DNA of 32,603 nucleotides from Candidatus Fimousia stercorigallinarum. Lineage in GTDB: Bacteria > Bacillota > Clostridia > Lachnospirales > Lachnospiraceae. How positions within the stretch are numbered: position 1 is the first letter of the stretch; every line of letters starts with the position of its first letter. Shown here piece by piece: positions 7,832 through 16,561 of the stretch. Below the pieces are notes generated by a model, which did not search any database, had not been told where the DNA came from, and saw nothing but the letters and a program-made list of their open reading frames with translations. The position numbers were made by a program, and so were the translations under genes. The stretch spans positions 1 through 32,603 of the forward strand of contig DVKZ01000011.1 in the NCBI GenBank assembly GCA_018715775.1. The letters are read 5' to 3'.

Positions 7832-8437
7832 CTACTTACCTCCTTCTGCTGTATATGCTAAACAAGTATTCACTGCTCCCGTGATCGCACTGGATGTGAT
7901 CGTTGCACCGCTGATCGCATCAATTTTCGCATCATCAGAAGCACCGCTTCCATCTTTTACAACCTCTAATTGATCCGCTTTTACGCCTGCAAACTGATTT
8001 CTAAAATCATCCTGCGTTGCATTCATACCAAGGCCGGCTGTTTCACTAATGGATAACGCATCAAAACCATTTAATGTTCCATCGCTCTGAACGCCAACTG
8101 CAAGCTGGATATCTCCGCCATAACCTTCGGAAGTTGTAACATTAAATACATATCCAAGATCAGAACCGGAAGCATCTTTTGCTGTCATGATCTCTGTCAT
8201 TGTAATTCCAGTGATTCCATGTTCTTCACACAGTTTCTGAATTTCATCTTCTGTGAAATCTACATTTTCAAACGATTCAGCATCCGGAAATACCGTTTTA
8301 TAGGATTCCTGCTTTGCCAGCTCATTCTGAGCTGCAATCGGATCTTTTGTAAGATTGTAAACAAATCCCAATGCCAAGCCGGCAACTAAAGTGATAATCA
8401 ATAATTTCATACAATCGCTGATCAAACTCTTATTCAT
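7832..8437 (-). CDS. rnfG: Rnf complex flavoprotein subunit RnfG
   Basis: RnfG (NqrC homologue) carries a covalently bound FMN on the outer face of the membrane. The 201-residue protein has one N-terminal membrane helix (about 9-28) and an extracellular FMN-binding domain. The flavinylation signature is visible as DAISGATITSS, with Thr179 the expected phosphothreonine-FMN site. A GLGM segment preceding it is also typical. Its ATG overlaps the rnfD stop by one base (TAATG, 8437), which implies coupled translation. A separate ApbE-type FMN transferase would be needed; none is encoded in this window. Confidence 0.97.
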   Translation of the reverse strand: MNKSLISDCMKLLIITLVAGLALGFVYNLTKDPIAAQNELAKQESYKTVFPDAESFENVDFTEDEIQKLCEEHGITGITMTEIMTAKDASGSDLGYVFNVTTSEGYGGDIQLAVGVQSDGTLNGFDALSISETAGLGMNATQDDFRNQFAGVKADQLEVVKDGSGASDDAKIDAISGATITSSAITGAVNTCLAYTAEGGK

Positions 8438-9378
8438 TATTTCTTACCTCCTTTTTTCTGCATGCCAAATGCAGTAGGGAATGTTGCTTTTTCAATTAAC
8501 GGTACTAATAAGTTTGAAATAATGATCGCATAGGATACTCCTTCTGCGCTTGCTCCCAAGATTCGGAATACACCCGTTAATACACCTAAAATAATACCGA
8601 ATACAATCTGACCTCTGGCTGTGATCGGTGACGTCACATAGTCTGTCGCCATAAAGATCGAACCGAGCATTAAACCACCGCCGAAAATGTGTCCGGCCAG
8701 GAAGTTCAGATCAAAACCATGTCCACCGAATAATAAAATGAAGATTGCAAATGTTACAACATAAGTTACCGGAATACGCGGAGAAATAATCTTCTTTGCA
8801 ACAAGATAGATTCCACCAAGAACAAGTGCGATTACCGAGGTTTCACCAATTGTTCCAGGAATTGTACCGATAAACATATCCATAACATCAACTGTACCGC
8901 CTGCCTTTAATGTTGCAAGCGGTGTAGCTGTTGTCACCGCATCATATGTAAATGTTGTCATTCTTCCGGTAAAGGAAAGAAGCAGGAAACAGCGGGCACC
9001 CAGTGCCGGGTTCATAAAGTTTTGACCAAGACCGCCAAATACCTGTTTTACGACGATGATCGCAAATAAACCACCGATGATCGGAAGCCAGAACGGAACT
9101 TCCGGCGGTAAGTTTAATGCTAATAATAAACCGGTTACGACAGCACTCAGATCATTGACCGTAATCGGTTTTTTCATAAAATACTGCCATGCATACTCTG
9201 CGATCACACAAGTAGCAATACAGATAACTGTTGTGATCAATGCAGATAAGCCAAAATTATAAAAACCAAAAAATGTTGCAGGAAGTAATGCAATGATTAC
9301 ATCGAGCATAATGCTGTGTGTCGTGACTTTGTCCCTTACATGAGGGTTCGCTGACACTTTATATAACTGTTCGTTCAT
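8437..9378 (-). CDS. rnfD: Rnf complex membrane flavoprotein subunit RnfD
   Basis: RnfD (NqrB homologue) is a multi-helix membrane subunit carrying covalent FMN. The 313-residue protein has about nine to ten predicted helices and conserved segments such as GGLGQNFMNPALGARCFLLLSF (described in parts: GLGQN at about 117-120, NPALGAR at 123-129). The [ST]-x-A-T flavinylation pattern is seen in AVTTATPLA, placing FMN on about Thr152. The start is 12 nt after the rnfC stop and the end overlaps rnfG by one base. Length and position agree with other clostridial operons. Confidence 0.97.
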   Translation of the reverse strand: MNEQLYKVSANPHVRDKVTTHSIMLDVIIALLPATFFGFYNFGLSALITTVICIATCVIAEYAWQYFMKKPITVNDLSAVVTGLLLALNLPPEVPFWLPIIGGLFAIIVVKQVFGGLGQNFMNPALGARCFLLLSFTGRMTTFTYDAVTTATPLATLKAGGTVDVMDMFIGTIPGTIGETSVIALVLGGIYLVAKKIISPRIPVTYVVTFAIFILLFGGHGFDLNFLAGHIFGGGLMLGSIFMATDYVTSPITARGQIVFGIILGVLTGVFRILGASAEGVSYAIIISNLLVPLIEKATFPTAFGMQKKGGKK

Positions 9379-9390
9379 TCTGACACCTCA

Positions 9391-10710
9391 CTACTTTCTA
9401 TTTCTTCTGTTAGCCAGAACCTGTCTTCTTCCGGCTGCCATGGACTGAGCTAAAGGACGTTTTGCCGGACATACATAAGAACATGATCCACATTGAACAC
9501 ATTCCGCACCGTTTAATTCCTCAAATCGGTCGATTTGATAATGATCGACTAATTCCGCAAGTTTTGTCGGCATCAAAAATTCCGGACATGCGTTGATGCA
9601 GCGTCCACATCGGATACATGCACTGGCTGAAACAGCGGATACAGGATCCTTTACAAATGTTAATAAAGAAGAAAAGGCCTTCTGAGCCGGAACATCCAGA
9701 CTGGACATTGCCATTCCCATCATCGGACCACCGGAAATGATCTTTTCTGGCTGCGCGGTAAAACCTCCCGCAGCTTCTACTAATTCGGCAACATTTGTTC
9801 CATTTTTCACCAGAAAGTTGCCCGGATGTTTCACCGCATCACCGGATACGGTAACAACTCTTTCGTACAATGGTTTCCCTTCTTTTACTGCTTCATGGAT
9901 CGCAATTGCAGTAGCAACGTTATCCACAATACAACCTGCATCAGCAGGAAGCATAGAAGAATTGATCGATCTTCCGGTCGTTGCAAAAATCAAAGATCTT
10001 TCTGCTCCCTGAGGGTATTTTGTTTTTAATGGTGCAACTTGAATTCGGCTTTCTGAAGCTGTCAGCTGTTCTAATTTTTTAATCGCATCCGGTTTATTAT
10101 CTTCCACACCGATAATTCCTTTTGCATTTGGAAATAAATCCAGAATAATATTCAATCCGGAAATCATTTTTTCCGGTACTTCCATCATGCATCGATAATC
10201 TGCTGTAATATATGGTTCACATTCTGCAGCATTAATAATGATATGATCGATCGCATTGCTGTCTTTTGGAGATAATTTTACATGAGTAGGAAATCCGGCT
10301 CCTCCAAGACCAACGATGCCTGCCTCTTTGATCGCATCGATGATTTCCTCTCTTGTCATTTTCTGATATGGTTTTGTCGAAAATGATACTGATTCAAATA
10401 ATCCATCATTTTCAACAACAATTGAATCCACGACTGTTCCCGCCGGGGTGAGACGAGGTTCAATCTTTTTTACAGTTCCGGATATGGAACTAAAGATATT
10501 TGCAGAAACAAAACCGCCTGCTTCCGCAATCTTCTGACCAACAAGTACGTGGTCACCTTTTTTTACAATAGGCTTTGCCGGAGCACCAATATGCTGGCTC
10601 ACAGGGTATACGCAATCGCCTTTCGGCAGATACTCTCTGATCGGCTCATCTTTTGTCAGATCCTTGCCGTCATAAGGATGAATACCGCCTTTAAATGTAA
10701 ACAATGCCAT
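9391..10710 (-). CDS. rnfC: Rnf complex NADH-binding subunit RnfC
   Basis: RnfC is the cytoplasmic subunit where NAD+ is reduced (or NADH oxidised). The 439-residue protein begins with a barrel-sandwich-like region. The nucleotide/flavin-binding region shows GLGGAGFPTHVK (134-145) and YPQGAERSLI (232-241). Two C-terminal 4Fe-4S clusters use Cys365, 368, 371 and 375 (CIRCGRCINACP) and Cys404, 407, 410 and 414 (CVQCGSCSYVCP). The length is normal for the clostridial form. It is the first gene of the operon, with a GGAAGG ribosome binding site and a good promoter 60-90 nt upstream. Confidence 0.98.
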   Translation of the reverse strand: MALFTFKGGIHPYDGKDLTKDEPIREYLPKGDCVYPVSQHIGAPAKPIVKKGDHVLVGQKIAEAGGFVSANIFSSISGTVKKIEPRLTPAGTVVDSIVVENDGLFESVSFSTKPYQKMTREEIIDAIKEAGIVGLGGAGFPTHVKLSPKDSNAIDHIIINAAECEPYITADYRCMMEVPEKMISGLNIILDLFPNAKGIIGVEDNKPDAIKKLEQLTASESRIQVAPLKTKYPQGAERSLIFATTGRSINSSMLPADAGCIVDNVATAIAIHEAVKEGKPLYERVVTVSGDAVKHPGNFLVKNGTNVAELVEAAGGFTAQPEKIISGGPMMGMAMSSLDVPAQKAFSSLLTFVKDPVSAVSASACIRCGRCINACPEFLMPTKLAELVDHYQIDRFEELNGAECVQCGSCSYVCPAKRPLAQSMAAGRRQVLANRRNRK

Positions 10711-10769
10711 TGGTATTAACCTTCCTTTCTCATTAAGTTACATTTTAATATCTATCACACCATTTCTCT

Positions 10770-10798
10770 ATTTTAAGATTTTTTACATATAAAATCAA
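10770..10798 (-). promoter_or_regulatory. Sigma-A promoter of the rnfCDGEAB operon
   Basis: On the minus strand -35 TTGATT (10793-10798) and -10 TAAAAT (10770-10775) are 17 nt apart. Transcription would start near 10763, giving a leader of about 53 nt. The surrounding sequence is very AT-rich. I saw no Rex-type operator (TTGTTAA-N4-TTAACAA) here. Confidence 0.65.
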
Positions 10799-10843
10799 GA
10801 AATATATACTTTTTCTTGCATTTTTCTTTGTATTCTCTTAATA

Positions 10844-10883
10844 AAAACAGGAAAAGGCTAAAGGAAATCCGTTCCTTCAGCCT
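10844..10883 (-). terminator. Rho-independent terminator after proA
   Basis: The minus-strand transcript can form a 12-bp stem, AGGCTGAAGGAA with TTCCTTTAGCCT, containing one G-U pair around a 5-nt loop (10867-10871). It is followed by TTTCCTGTTTTT. It begins 5 nt after the proA stop and isolates the proline genes from rnf. Confidence 0.93.
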
Positions 10884-10888
10884 CTTTA

Positions 10889-12130
10889 CTAACTTCTGAT
10901 CTGTCCATCTCCATAGATGATATATTTTGTTGTTGTCAATGCCTCTAACCCCATAGGCCCTCTTGCATGAATCTTCTGTGTACTGATTCCAATCTCGGCT
11001 CCAAATCCAAATTCAAAACCATCTGTAAACCGTGTCGACGCATTTACATAAACAGCTGCCGCATCAATCTCATCCAGGAATTTTTGTGCATTGTGATAAT
11101 TTTGCGTCACGATCGCTTCGGAATGCTTTGTATTATACCGATTGATATGGGCGATCGCTTCATCAATATCATCAACGATCTTTAAAGAAATGATGCGGTC
11201 CAGATATTCGGTTCCCCAATCTTCCTCTGTCGCCGGTATAATATAGGAATCCAGCTGCATGCTTCTTTCATCTCCACGGATTTCAATGTCCTTGGCTTTT
11301 AATGCTGAAACGATCGCCGGAACTGCCTTCTCAGCAATCTCTTTATGTACAACAAGAGATTCACATGTATTACAGGTTCCGAGCCTCTGCGTCTTTGCAT
11401 TATCGACGATCTTGACAGCCATCGAAAGATCTGCATACTGATCAACGTAAACATGGCAGTTTCCTGTGCCTGTTTCGATTACCGGAACCGTTGCATTCTG
11501 TACAACCGAGCGGATCAGTCCTGCTCCTCCTCTTGGGATCAGTACATCAATATAACCGTTCATCTGCATCATCTTCGTTGCAGTCTCCCGGCTTGTATCC
11601 GTTACAAGCTGTATCGCATCCGGTGTTACGCCGCATTGTTCCAACGTCTGACGGATCACATTTGTAATTGCCGTATTCGAATGGATCGCATCGCTTCCGC
11701 CTCTTAAAATTACAGCATTTCCTGTCTTAAATGTAAGAGAAAAGGCATCAGCCGTTACATTCGGACGGGATTCATAAATAATACCGATTACACCGATCGG
11801 GACTCTTTTCGTTCCGATCAAAAGCCCGTTTGGTCGTTTCTTCATATTGGAAACGGTTCCGATTGGATCTTCCAGAGAAACAACCTGACGGATTCCTTCT
11901 GCCATTCCGGCAACCCGAGTCTCATTTAGTGCCAGCCGGTCGATCAATGCTTCTGACATCTGATTCTGTTTCGCGTGTTCAATATCTTTTTGATTTTCTT
12001 CAATCAAATACTCTGCTTTGGCTTCCAGTGCATCTGCAACTGCAAGAAGAGCCTGATTCTTTTCCTCAATTCCCGCTTTTCCAAGCAAAACTGCTGCTTT
12101 TTTAGCATTCTTCCCTAATAACTGTAACAT
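10889..12130 (-). CDS. proA: Glutamate-5-semialdehyde dehydrogenase (gamma-glutamyl phosphate reductase)
   Basis: ProA reduces gamma-glutamyl phosphate with NADPH to glutamate 5-semialdehyde, the second step of proline synthesis. The 413-residue protein is of the aldehyde dehydrogenase superfamily. Typical segments include [17 protein letters not shown] (about 110-126), [19 protein letters not shown] and the nucleophile segment [14 protein letters not shown], where Cys253 aligns with the catalytic cysteine. The start overlaps the end of the DUF896 gene by 29 nt, unusually long, with AAGGA five bases upstream. It is the last gene of the long minus-strand series and is followed by a strong terminator. 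Confidence 0.97.
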   Translation of the reverse strand: MLQLLGKNAKKAAVLLGKAGIEEKNQALLAVADALEAKAEYLIEENQKDIEHAKQNQMSEALIDRLALNETRVAGMAEGIRQVVSLEDPIGTVSNMKKRPNGLLIGTKRVPIGVIGIIYESRPNVTADAFSLTFKTGNAVILRGGSDAIHSNTAITNVIRQTLEQCGVTPDAIQLVTDTSRETATKMMQMNGYIDVLIPRGGAGLIRSVVQNATVPVIETGTGNCHVYVDQYADLSMAVKIVDNAKTQRLGTCNTCESLVVHKEIAEKAVPAIVSALKAKDIEIRGDERSMQLDSYIIPATEEDWGTEYLDRIISLKIVDDIDEAIAHINRYNTKHSEAIVTQNYHNAQKFLDEIDAAAVYVNASTRFTDGFEFGFGAEIGISTQKIHARGPMGLEALTTTKYIIYGDGQIRS

Positions 12131-12356
12131 CGATTCTTCCTTTCTGCTTTCTCCGCCGCTTTTCCCTTAATGGAACAATCGTTCCATCCGGTTCTTCAAT
12201 ACTTGCGTTATCTAATGCGTTTTGAACAGAAGCACGGATTGCCATAATATATTCTCTACGAAGCATCTGTTGTTCTTTTTTTTCTTCCACTGTCAGACCT
12301 TCTTTTTTCGATTTGTGATACAATTCATTGATTCTGGCAATCTTCTTTTCGTCCAT
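12102..12356 (-). CDS. DUF896 family (YnzC-like) small cytoplasmic protein
   Basis: This 84-residue protein begins [20 protein letters not shown] and continues [17 protein letters not shown], the signature of the DUF896/YnzC family of small helical-hairpin proteins found across Firmicutes. Its molecular function is not firmly known. A basic stretch ([11 protein letters not shown]) lies near the C-terminus. The ribosome binding site AGAGGTG is well placed. It is inserted between proB and proA, and its 3' end overlaps proA by 29 nt, so proA translation probably depends on it. The family assignment is confident; any role in proline synthesis would be speculation. Confidence 0.88.
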   Translation of the reverse strand: MDEKKIARINELYHKSKKEGLTVEEKKEQQMLRREYIMAIRASVQNALDNASIEEPDGTIVPLREKRRRKQKGRIDVTVIREEC

Positions 12357-12423
12357 ACTTTCACCTCTTTTCTAAATATATCATGTTTCGATCAGGCAGA
12401 CAAGCCTGCATTCTAATCTTCCA

Positions 12424-13284
12424 TTATCGCTGTGTAAAATACGGTTTTTCTTCCAAATATTCCAACAATTTGAAGTTGGTCCGCTTATGTGCCAAAAACA
12501 GAGTTCCGATTTCCTCCCCGTCAAAAATCCTCTGTAAATTATCCAGATCATCCGCATTGGTAATGACCATATCCGCCCCCGCATCAGTAACAATGTTTGC
12601 TGCAGCGATTTTCGTAATCATTCCTCCCGTTCCGACAGAGGAATGAGAACCTTTTCCCATATTTTCTACTTTTTCATCAATGACTTCGATAACGGAAATC
12701 AATTCGGCATCCTTGTTCTGACTTGGATCATCCGTATACAGACCATCAATATCCGACAACAGGATCAACAGATCTGCTCCGACAACTGCAGCTACGACTG
12801 CCGATAATGTATCATTATCCCCGAATTCAATTTCTTCCGTAGATACCGTATCATTTTCATTCACAACCGGTATCATGTCCAGATCAAACAGGTTCTCAAA
12901 TGTATTTTTGGCATTGATTCTGCGAACCTGATTCAGCATCGTTTCCTTTGTTAATAAAACCTGCGCGCTCCCCTGGTTATATTCGGAAAATAATTTCTGA
13001 TAAACGGCAATCAAACGGCCCTGACCGACCGCCGCACATGCCTGTTTCATCGTCAGACTCCTTGGCTTCCTCGAAAGTCCAAGCGCTTTCATGCCCACAC
13101 CGACGGCTCCGGAACTTACCAAAACAACGTCTTTTCCGCTGTTATGAATGTCCGTCAGAATACGAACCAGTTTTTCCATCCGCTGAAAATTTAAATTTCC
13201 GGTTTCTTCATGAATGATCGATGAAGATCCTATTTTTACAACAACGCGTTTTTTATTTTTAATTCTCTCTCTAAAATTACTCAA
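12424..13284 (-). CDS. proB: Glutamate 5-kinase, short form without PUA domain
   Basis: ProB phosphorylates glutamate with ATP at the start of proline synthesis. I place the start at a TTG codon at 13284, giving MSNFRERIKNKKRVVVKIGSSS and 286 residues. AGAGGA lies 7-8 nt upstream, and the TTG overlaps the stop of the preceding gene by 8 nt. In-frame ATGs farther upstream (13341, 13317) would lie deep inside that gene. Amino-acid-kinase motifs are clear: VVVKIGSSS, VSSGAVGVG, FGDNDTLSA and GTGGMITK. The protein ends soon after the kinase domain, so the C-terminal RNA-binding PUA domain of the E. coli type is absent. DUF896 and proA follow. Confidence 0.95.
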   Translation of the reverse strand: MSNFRERIKNKKRVVVKIGSSSIIHEETGNLNFQRMEKLVRILTDIHNSGKDVVLVSSGAVGVGMKALGLSRKPRSLTMKQACAAVGQGRLIAVYQKLFSEYNQGSAQVLLTKETMLNQVRRINAKNTFENLFDLDMIPVVNENDTVSTEEIEFGDNDTLSAVVAAVVGADLLILLSDIDGLYTDDPSQNKDAELISVIEVIDEKVENMGKGSHSSVGTGGMITKIAAANIVTDAGADMVITNADDLDNLQRIFDGEEIGTLFLAHKRTNFKLLEYLEEKPYFTQR

Positions 13285-14884
13285 TTTCCATTCCTCTCTC
13301 ACGTACAGACGGAGCATACTTTCGAATGACCGCTTCCGCAACTTTTATCCCATCCATCGCTGCAGAAGTAATTCCTCCTGCATATCCTGCACCTTCTCCG
13401 CACGGATAAAGCTTTCCGATCTCACTTTCGAAATCATCTCCACGATGGATCCGAACCGGTGACGACGTCCTCGTCTCTACTCCGCTGATCAGCGTATCCG
13501 GATCCGCAAATCCATGGATCTTCCGTTCGAATTGATGCATGCCATCTATTATAGCATCAATAATATAGTCCGGTAAACATCTATTTATGTTTCCAAAACA
13601 ATTTTTCCCTTTCATTGACGGTGAAAACTTTCCAAATGCCTCAGTCACACGATCGCATTCCATATCTTCCAGTCTTTGCACCGGTATTTTCCCATTTCCT
13701 TCTAAAAATGCTTTTTCTTCCCATTTTCTCTGGAATTGGACTCCGGCAAGCGGATGTTCCGATCCATAGTCTTCCGGAGTCACATTGACAATCACCGCGC
13801 TATTGGAATTTGCCGCCATCCGGTCATGATTGCTCATTCCATTTACTACCAGACGGTTTTCTTCTGAAGATGCATTGACCACATATCCTCCCGGACACAT
13901 GCAGAAGGAATACACGCTGCGCCCGTTTTTGGCTTTCCCTGTCAGTTTATATGATGCCGTAGGCAAACATTCCTTTGGATAATCCTTTCCGTACTGCGCC
14001 TCATTGATCCATTCCCGCGGATGTTCCACTCGAACACCGATCGCAAAAGGTTTGCTGTCCATCGGAACCTTATTTTGATAGAGCATTTCAAATGTATCCC
14101 GGGCGCTGTGTCCGATCGCAAGGATCACCGGACCGCATGGCAGCCACGTCTGATCATTCAGGCAAATCTTTTGAATTGTTCCATCCGTGATTTCAATCCC
14201 AGTCAGCTTCGTCCGGAAATGAACTTCACCTCCAAGCCGCAAGATTTCTTCTCTCATATTGCAGATCACGTTTCTTAACATATCTGTACCAATGTGGGGT
14301 TTATTCGTATACAAAATATCTTCCGGCGCGCCAAACCTTACAAATGTCTGCAGCACATACGAATTTCTTGAAAATTTATCCTTTACGAGAGTATTTAATT
14401 TTCCATCAGAAAACGTCCCGGCTCCACCCTCTCCAAACTGAACATTTGACTCCGGATCCAACGTCCCTTGCTCCCAAAACTCCTCGATTGTCTTTACCCT
14501 TTTTTCTACCGGCTCTCCCCGTTCAATGATGATCGGAGCATACCCTTTTTGTGCAAGAAGATAAGCGCAAAAAAGCCCGGCAGGTCCCATTCCGACGACA
14601 ACCGGCCTCGCGTCCATCTGCAGTTCTCCGCTTTGCGGGATTTCATAGTTCTTTTCTTGTACACGGACAATATTTTTATGCCTTTTTATGTACTTTGCCT
14701 CATTGCTTAATCGGCAGTCAACTGTATAAATGTATTTTAAGTCTTGTTTCTTTCTTGCATCAATCGACTGCTTACTAATTTTATAAGATGGAACTTTATG
14801 AAGCCCCAATATTTTTTTTACTTTCGCATCCAGATCCTCTTTCGAATGGCATATCGGAAGCTTAATCTGTGAAATTCGAATCAT
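13277..14884 (-). CDS. FAD-dependent dehydrogenase, COG2509 type
   Basis: This 535-residue flavoprotein belongs to the uncharacterised FAD-dependent dehydrogenase family COG2509. The start at 14884 (MIRISQIKLPICHS) has AGGAG upstream and overlaps the preceding stop by 4 nt (ATGA); an ATG 14 codons earlier is less likely. An N-terminal domain of about 90 residues precedes the dinucleotide-binding motif VVVGMGPAGLFCAYLLAQKG (about 95-114). Later family signatures include NVQFGEGGAGTFSDGKL, ILAIGHSARDTFEML and a C-terminal PCGEGAGYAGGI. Substrate and electron partner are unknown. It is translationally coupled to the flavoprotein gene before it and to proB after it. Confidence 0.92.
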   Translation of the reverse strand: MIRISQIKLPICHSKEDLDAKVKKILGLHKVPSYKISKQSIDARKKQDLKYIYTVDCRLSNEAKYIKRHKNIVRVQEKNYEIPQSGELQMDARPVVVGMGPAGLFCAYLLAQKGYAPIIIERGEPVEKRVKTIEEFWEQGTLDPESNVQFGEGGAGTFSDGKLNTLVKDKFSRNSYVLQTFVRFGAPEDILYTNKPHIGTDMLRNVICNMREEILRLGGEVHFRTKLTGIEITDGTIQKICLNDQTWLPCGPVILAIGHSARDTFEMLYQNKVPMDSKPFAIGVRVEHPREWINEAQYGKDYPKECLPTASYKLTGKAKNGRSVYSFCMCPGGYVVNASSEENRLVVNGMSNHDRMAANSNSAVIVNVTPEDYGSEHPLAGVQFQRKWEEKAFLEGNGKIPVQRLEDMECDRVTEAFGKFSPSMKGKNCFGNINRCLPDYIIDAIIDGMHQFERKIHGFADPDTLISGVETRTSSPVRIHRGDDFESEIGKLYPCGEGAGYAGGITSAAMDGIKVAEAVIRKYAPSVRERGMEIE

Positions 14885-16092
14885 ACTATACTCCTTCCGG
14901 CCAGATAGCCTGATGTCCATGCCCACTGCAGGTTATACCCTCCGCAGGTTCCATCTACATCTAAGATTTCCCCCGCAAAGAATAGCCCCGGTACTTTTTC
15001 CGATTCCATTGTATAAGGGGATACCTCTCTTACCGAAACGCCGCCTGCGGTCACCTGGGCAAACTCAAATCCTTTCCATCCGGAAACTTCCAAAGGGGCA
15101 CGTTTTACTATTTTCCAAAGTCTCTTTTTTTCTGGTTTTGATAAATCCTCCGTTTTCTTTTTTGGCGAAATCTCTGCTTTATTTAATAACGAAAGCGCGA
15201 GCTTTAACGGGAAATACCCTTCCAGCCATTGAAGAGCCGATTTAAAATATGCACATTCTGCCATCTGCTTCCAAAAATCGCTCTCTTCCTGTATTTCAGG
15301 AAGAAAATCGATATTCAACTCAGCTTTTTTCTTCTTTTTCATTCCATCGATCATATATCTGCTCAATTGAAAGACCATCACGCCGGACACGCCGTATTTT
15401 GTAATCTGAAGTTCCCCTTCTTCCTTCGAAACTTCCTTTCCATCCAACAGAGCAGTAATCGTACATTGTGTTCTAACACCAGATGCATCTTTTAAAAAAT
15501 GCGGTTTTATTTCAAGTGCAGTCAATGCCGGAAACGGTTCCACCAGCCTATGTCCAAATTGCTTCGCCAAGATATATCCCGATCCGTCACTTCCCAGTTT
15601 TTCCTGCGCTTTTCCTCCTGTTGCAATCAGCAGATGAAACCCACGAAACTGTCGTTTTTCAGATGAAACAAGAAACTGTCCGGATTTTTTTACCACATGG
15701 TCAACCTGGCAGTTACAGACAATTTCAATCTTTAGATGCTGTACCATACAGATCAGTGCATCCGCAACCGAAAAAGCCTGGTTTGAACGTGGATAATAAT
15801 ATCCGTTTTTTTCGATTACCGCCACCCCGATCTTTTGGAAAAATGTAATCGCATCCTCATGATCAAACTGTTCTAACGCAAGAGAGGGAAAATGATTTTG
15901 TTCACTTCGAAAACAGGAATCATCATAATAAGAATTCGTAAAATTACATCTTCCGTTTCCCGTCGCCAAAATCTTTTTCCCTAATCGATCCATTTTTTCA
16001 ATTATGATGACTTTTTTGCCTGACTGAGCAGCAGTGATCGCAGCCATCATTCCGGCTGCGCCGCCTCCAACAACGATCAGATCATAAATCAT
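14881..16092 (-). CDS. HI0933-family flavoprotein (BaiN/YhiN-like NAD(P)/FAD oxidoreductase)
   Basis: The 403-residue protein has the FAD-binding start LIVVGGGAAGMMAAITAAQSG (read in parts: GGGAAG at residues 8-13), followed by GKKILATGNGRCNFTN, the hallmark of the HI0933 family. The C-terminus has FFAGEILDVDGTCGGYNLQ, also typical. BaiN of Clostridium scindens, implicated in bile-acid 7-dehydroxylation, belongs to the same broad family, but that relation does not assign a substrate here. No other bai genes are present, so a general or unknown role is more likely. A good AGGAG ribosome binding site precedes the ATG. Its stop overlaps the next flavoprotein gene by 4 nt. Confidence 0.92.
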   Translation of the reverse strand: MIYDLIVVGGGAAGMMAAITAAQSGKKVIIIEKMDRLGKKILATGNGRCNFTNSYYDDSCFRSEQNHFPSLALEQFDHEDAITFFQKIGVAVIEKNGYYYPRSNQAFSVADALICMVQHLKIEIVCNCQVDHVVKKSGQFLVSSEKRQFRGFHLLIATGGKAQEKLGSDGSGYILAKQFGHRLVEPFPALTALEIKPHFLKDASGVRTQCTITALLDGKEVSKEEGELQITKYGVSGVMVFQLSRYMIDGMKKKKKAELNIDFLPEIQEESDFWKQMAECAYFKSALQWLEGYFPLKLALSLLNKAEISPKKKTEDLSKPEKKRLWKIVKRAPLEVSGWKGFEFAQVTAGGVSVREVSPYTMESEKVPGLFFAGEILDVDGTCGGYNLQWAWTSGYLAGRSIV

Positions 16093-16134
16093 ATTCCAAC
16101 TCCTTCTATTTCGTCAGAGATTTCTCTTTTGTTA

Positions 16135-16503
16135 TCAGCTGCTGCAGGATTCCAAAAATGCATACACCTCTTCCGGTGAATCAAAAGAAATCTTCTGTTC
16201 CACTTCCTGCCTCAATTCTTCACTCATATCTTCTTCACTAATCCCTGTCGTCTCAAAGATTTCATCCCCTTCCAGAATCACAACCTGTCCAGTTCGAACC
16301 GACAAATAATAGCGGGAAGTCCCTGCAGAAACACTCGCTGATTCTGTTGTTGTCGTACTAACTGTACTGCCTGCCGGTTCTGCTGAAACAGCAGAATCCG
16401 TATCCGTATTACGTAAGATCTGATAACTCAATACCGCAAAATAGAGGCAGACAGCCGTTACGACAATTCCATATACCACTAATACTCTTTGCATTCCTTT
16501 CAT
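16135..16503 (-). CDS. Membrane-anchored protein with BofC C-terminal-like domain
   Basis: The 122-residue protein has one N-terminal membrane helix (about residues 7-29). A Ser/Thr-rich linker follows (about 33-63), which would lie outside the membrane. A small domain then runs from YYLSVRTGQVVILEGD to the C-terminus. This last part, with an acidic ISEEDMSEELRQEVEQKI stretch and an ending SPEEVYAFLESCSS, resembles the C-terminal domain of BofC, the forespore-secreted regulator of sigma-K checkpoint signalling in Bacillus. The resemblance is from memory of the domain pattern, not a search. It has a GGAGTG ribosome binding site and sits 58 nt after the flippase gene and 42 nt before the HI0933 gene. 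Confidence 0.7.
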   Translation of the reverse strand: MKGMQRVLVVYGIVVTAVCLYFAVLSYQILRNTDTDSAVSAEPAGSTVSTTTTESASVSAGTSRYYLSVRTGQVVILEGDEIFETTGISEEDMSEELRQEVEQKISFDSPEEVYAFLESCSS

Positions 16504-16561
16504 CTAAAACACTCCTTTTTATTCATTATTCCAGATAAAAGGAAATTCTATTCAATACAAA

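Noticed and set aside
11345..11707. A 120-codon plus-strand open frame opposite proA
   Set aside because: Antisense shadow of a conserved dehydrogenase; cysteine/arginine-rich and without family features.
12393..12408. A small CAGGC/GCCTG hairpin between proB and DUF896
   Set aside because: Only 5 bp with a 6-nt loop and no T run; not a terminator and too weak to call regulatory.
12361..12411. A 16-codon minus-strand ORF (MQACLPDRNMIYLEKR) between proB and DUF896, ending in the DUF896 ribosome binding site
   Set aside because: It has a passable GGAAG site and could be a coupling peptide, but it is too short to separate from chance without comparative data.
15483..15848. A 121-codon plus-strand open frame opposite the HI0933 flavoprotein
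   Set aside because: Antisense to a conserved gene, with no ribosome binding site of note and no domain.
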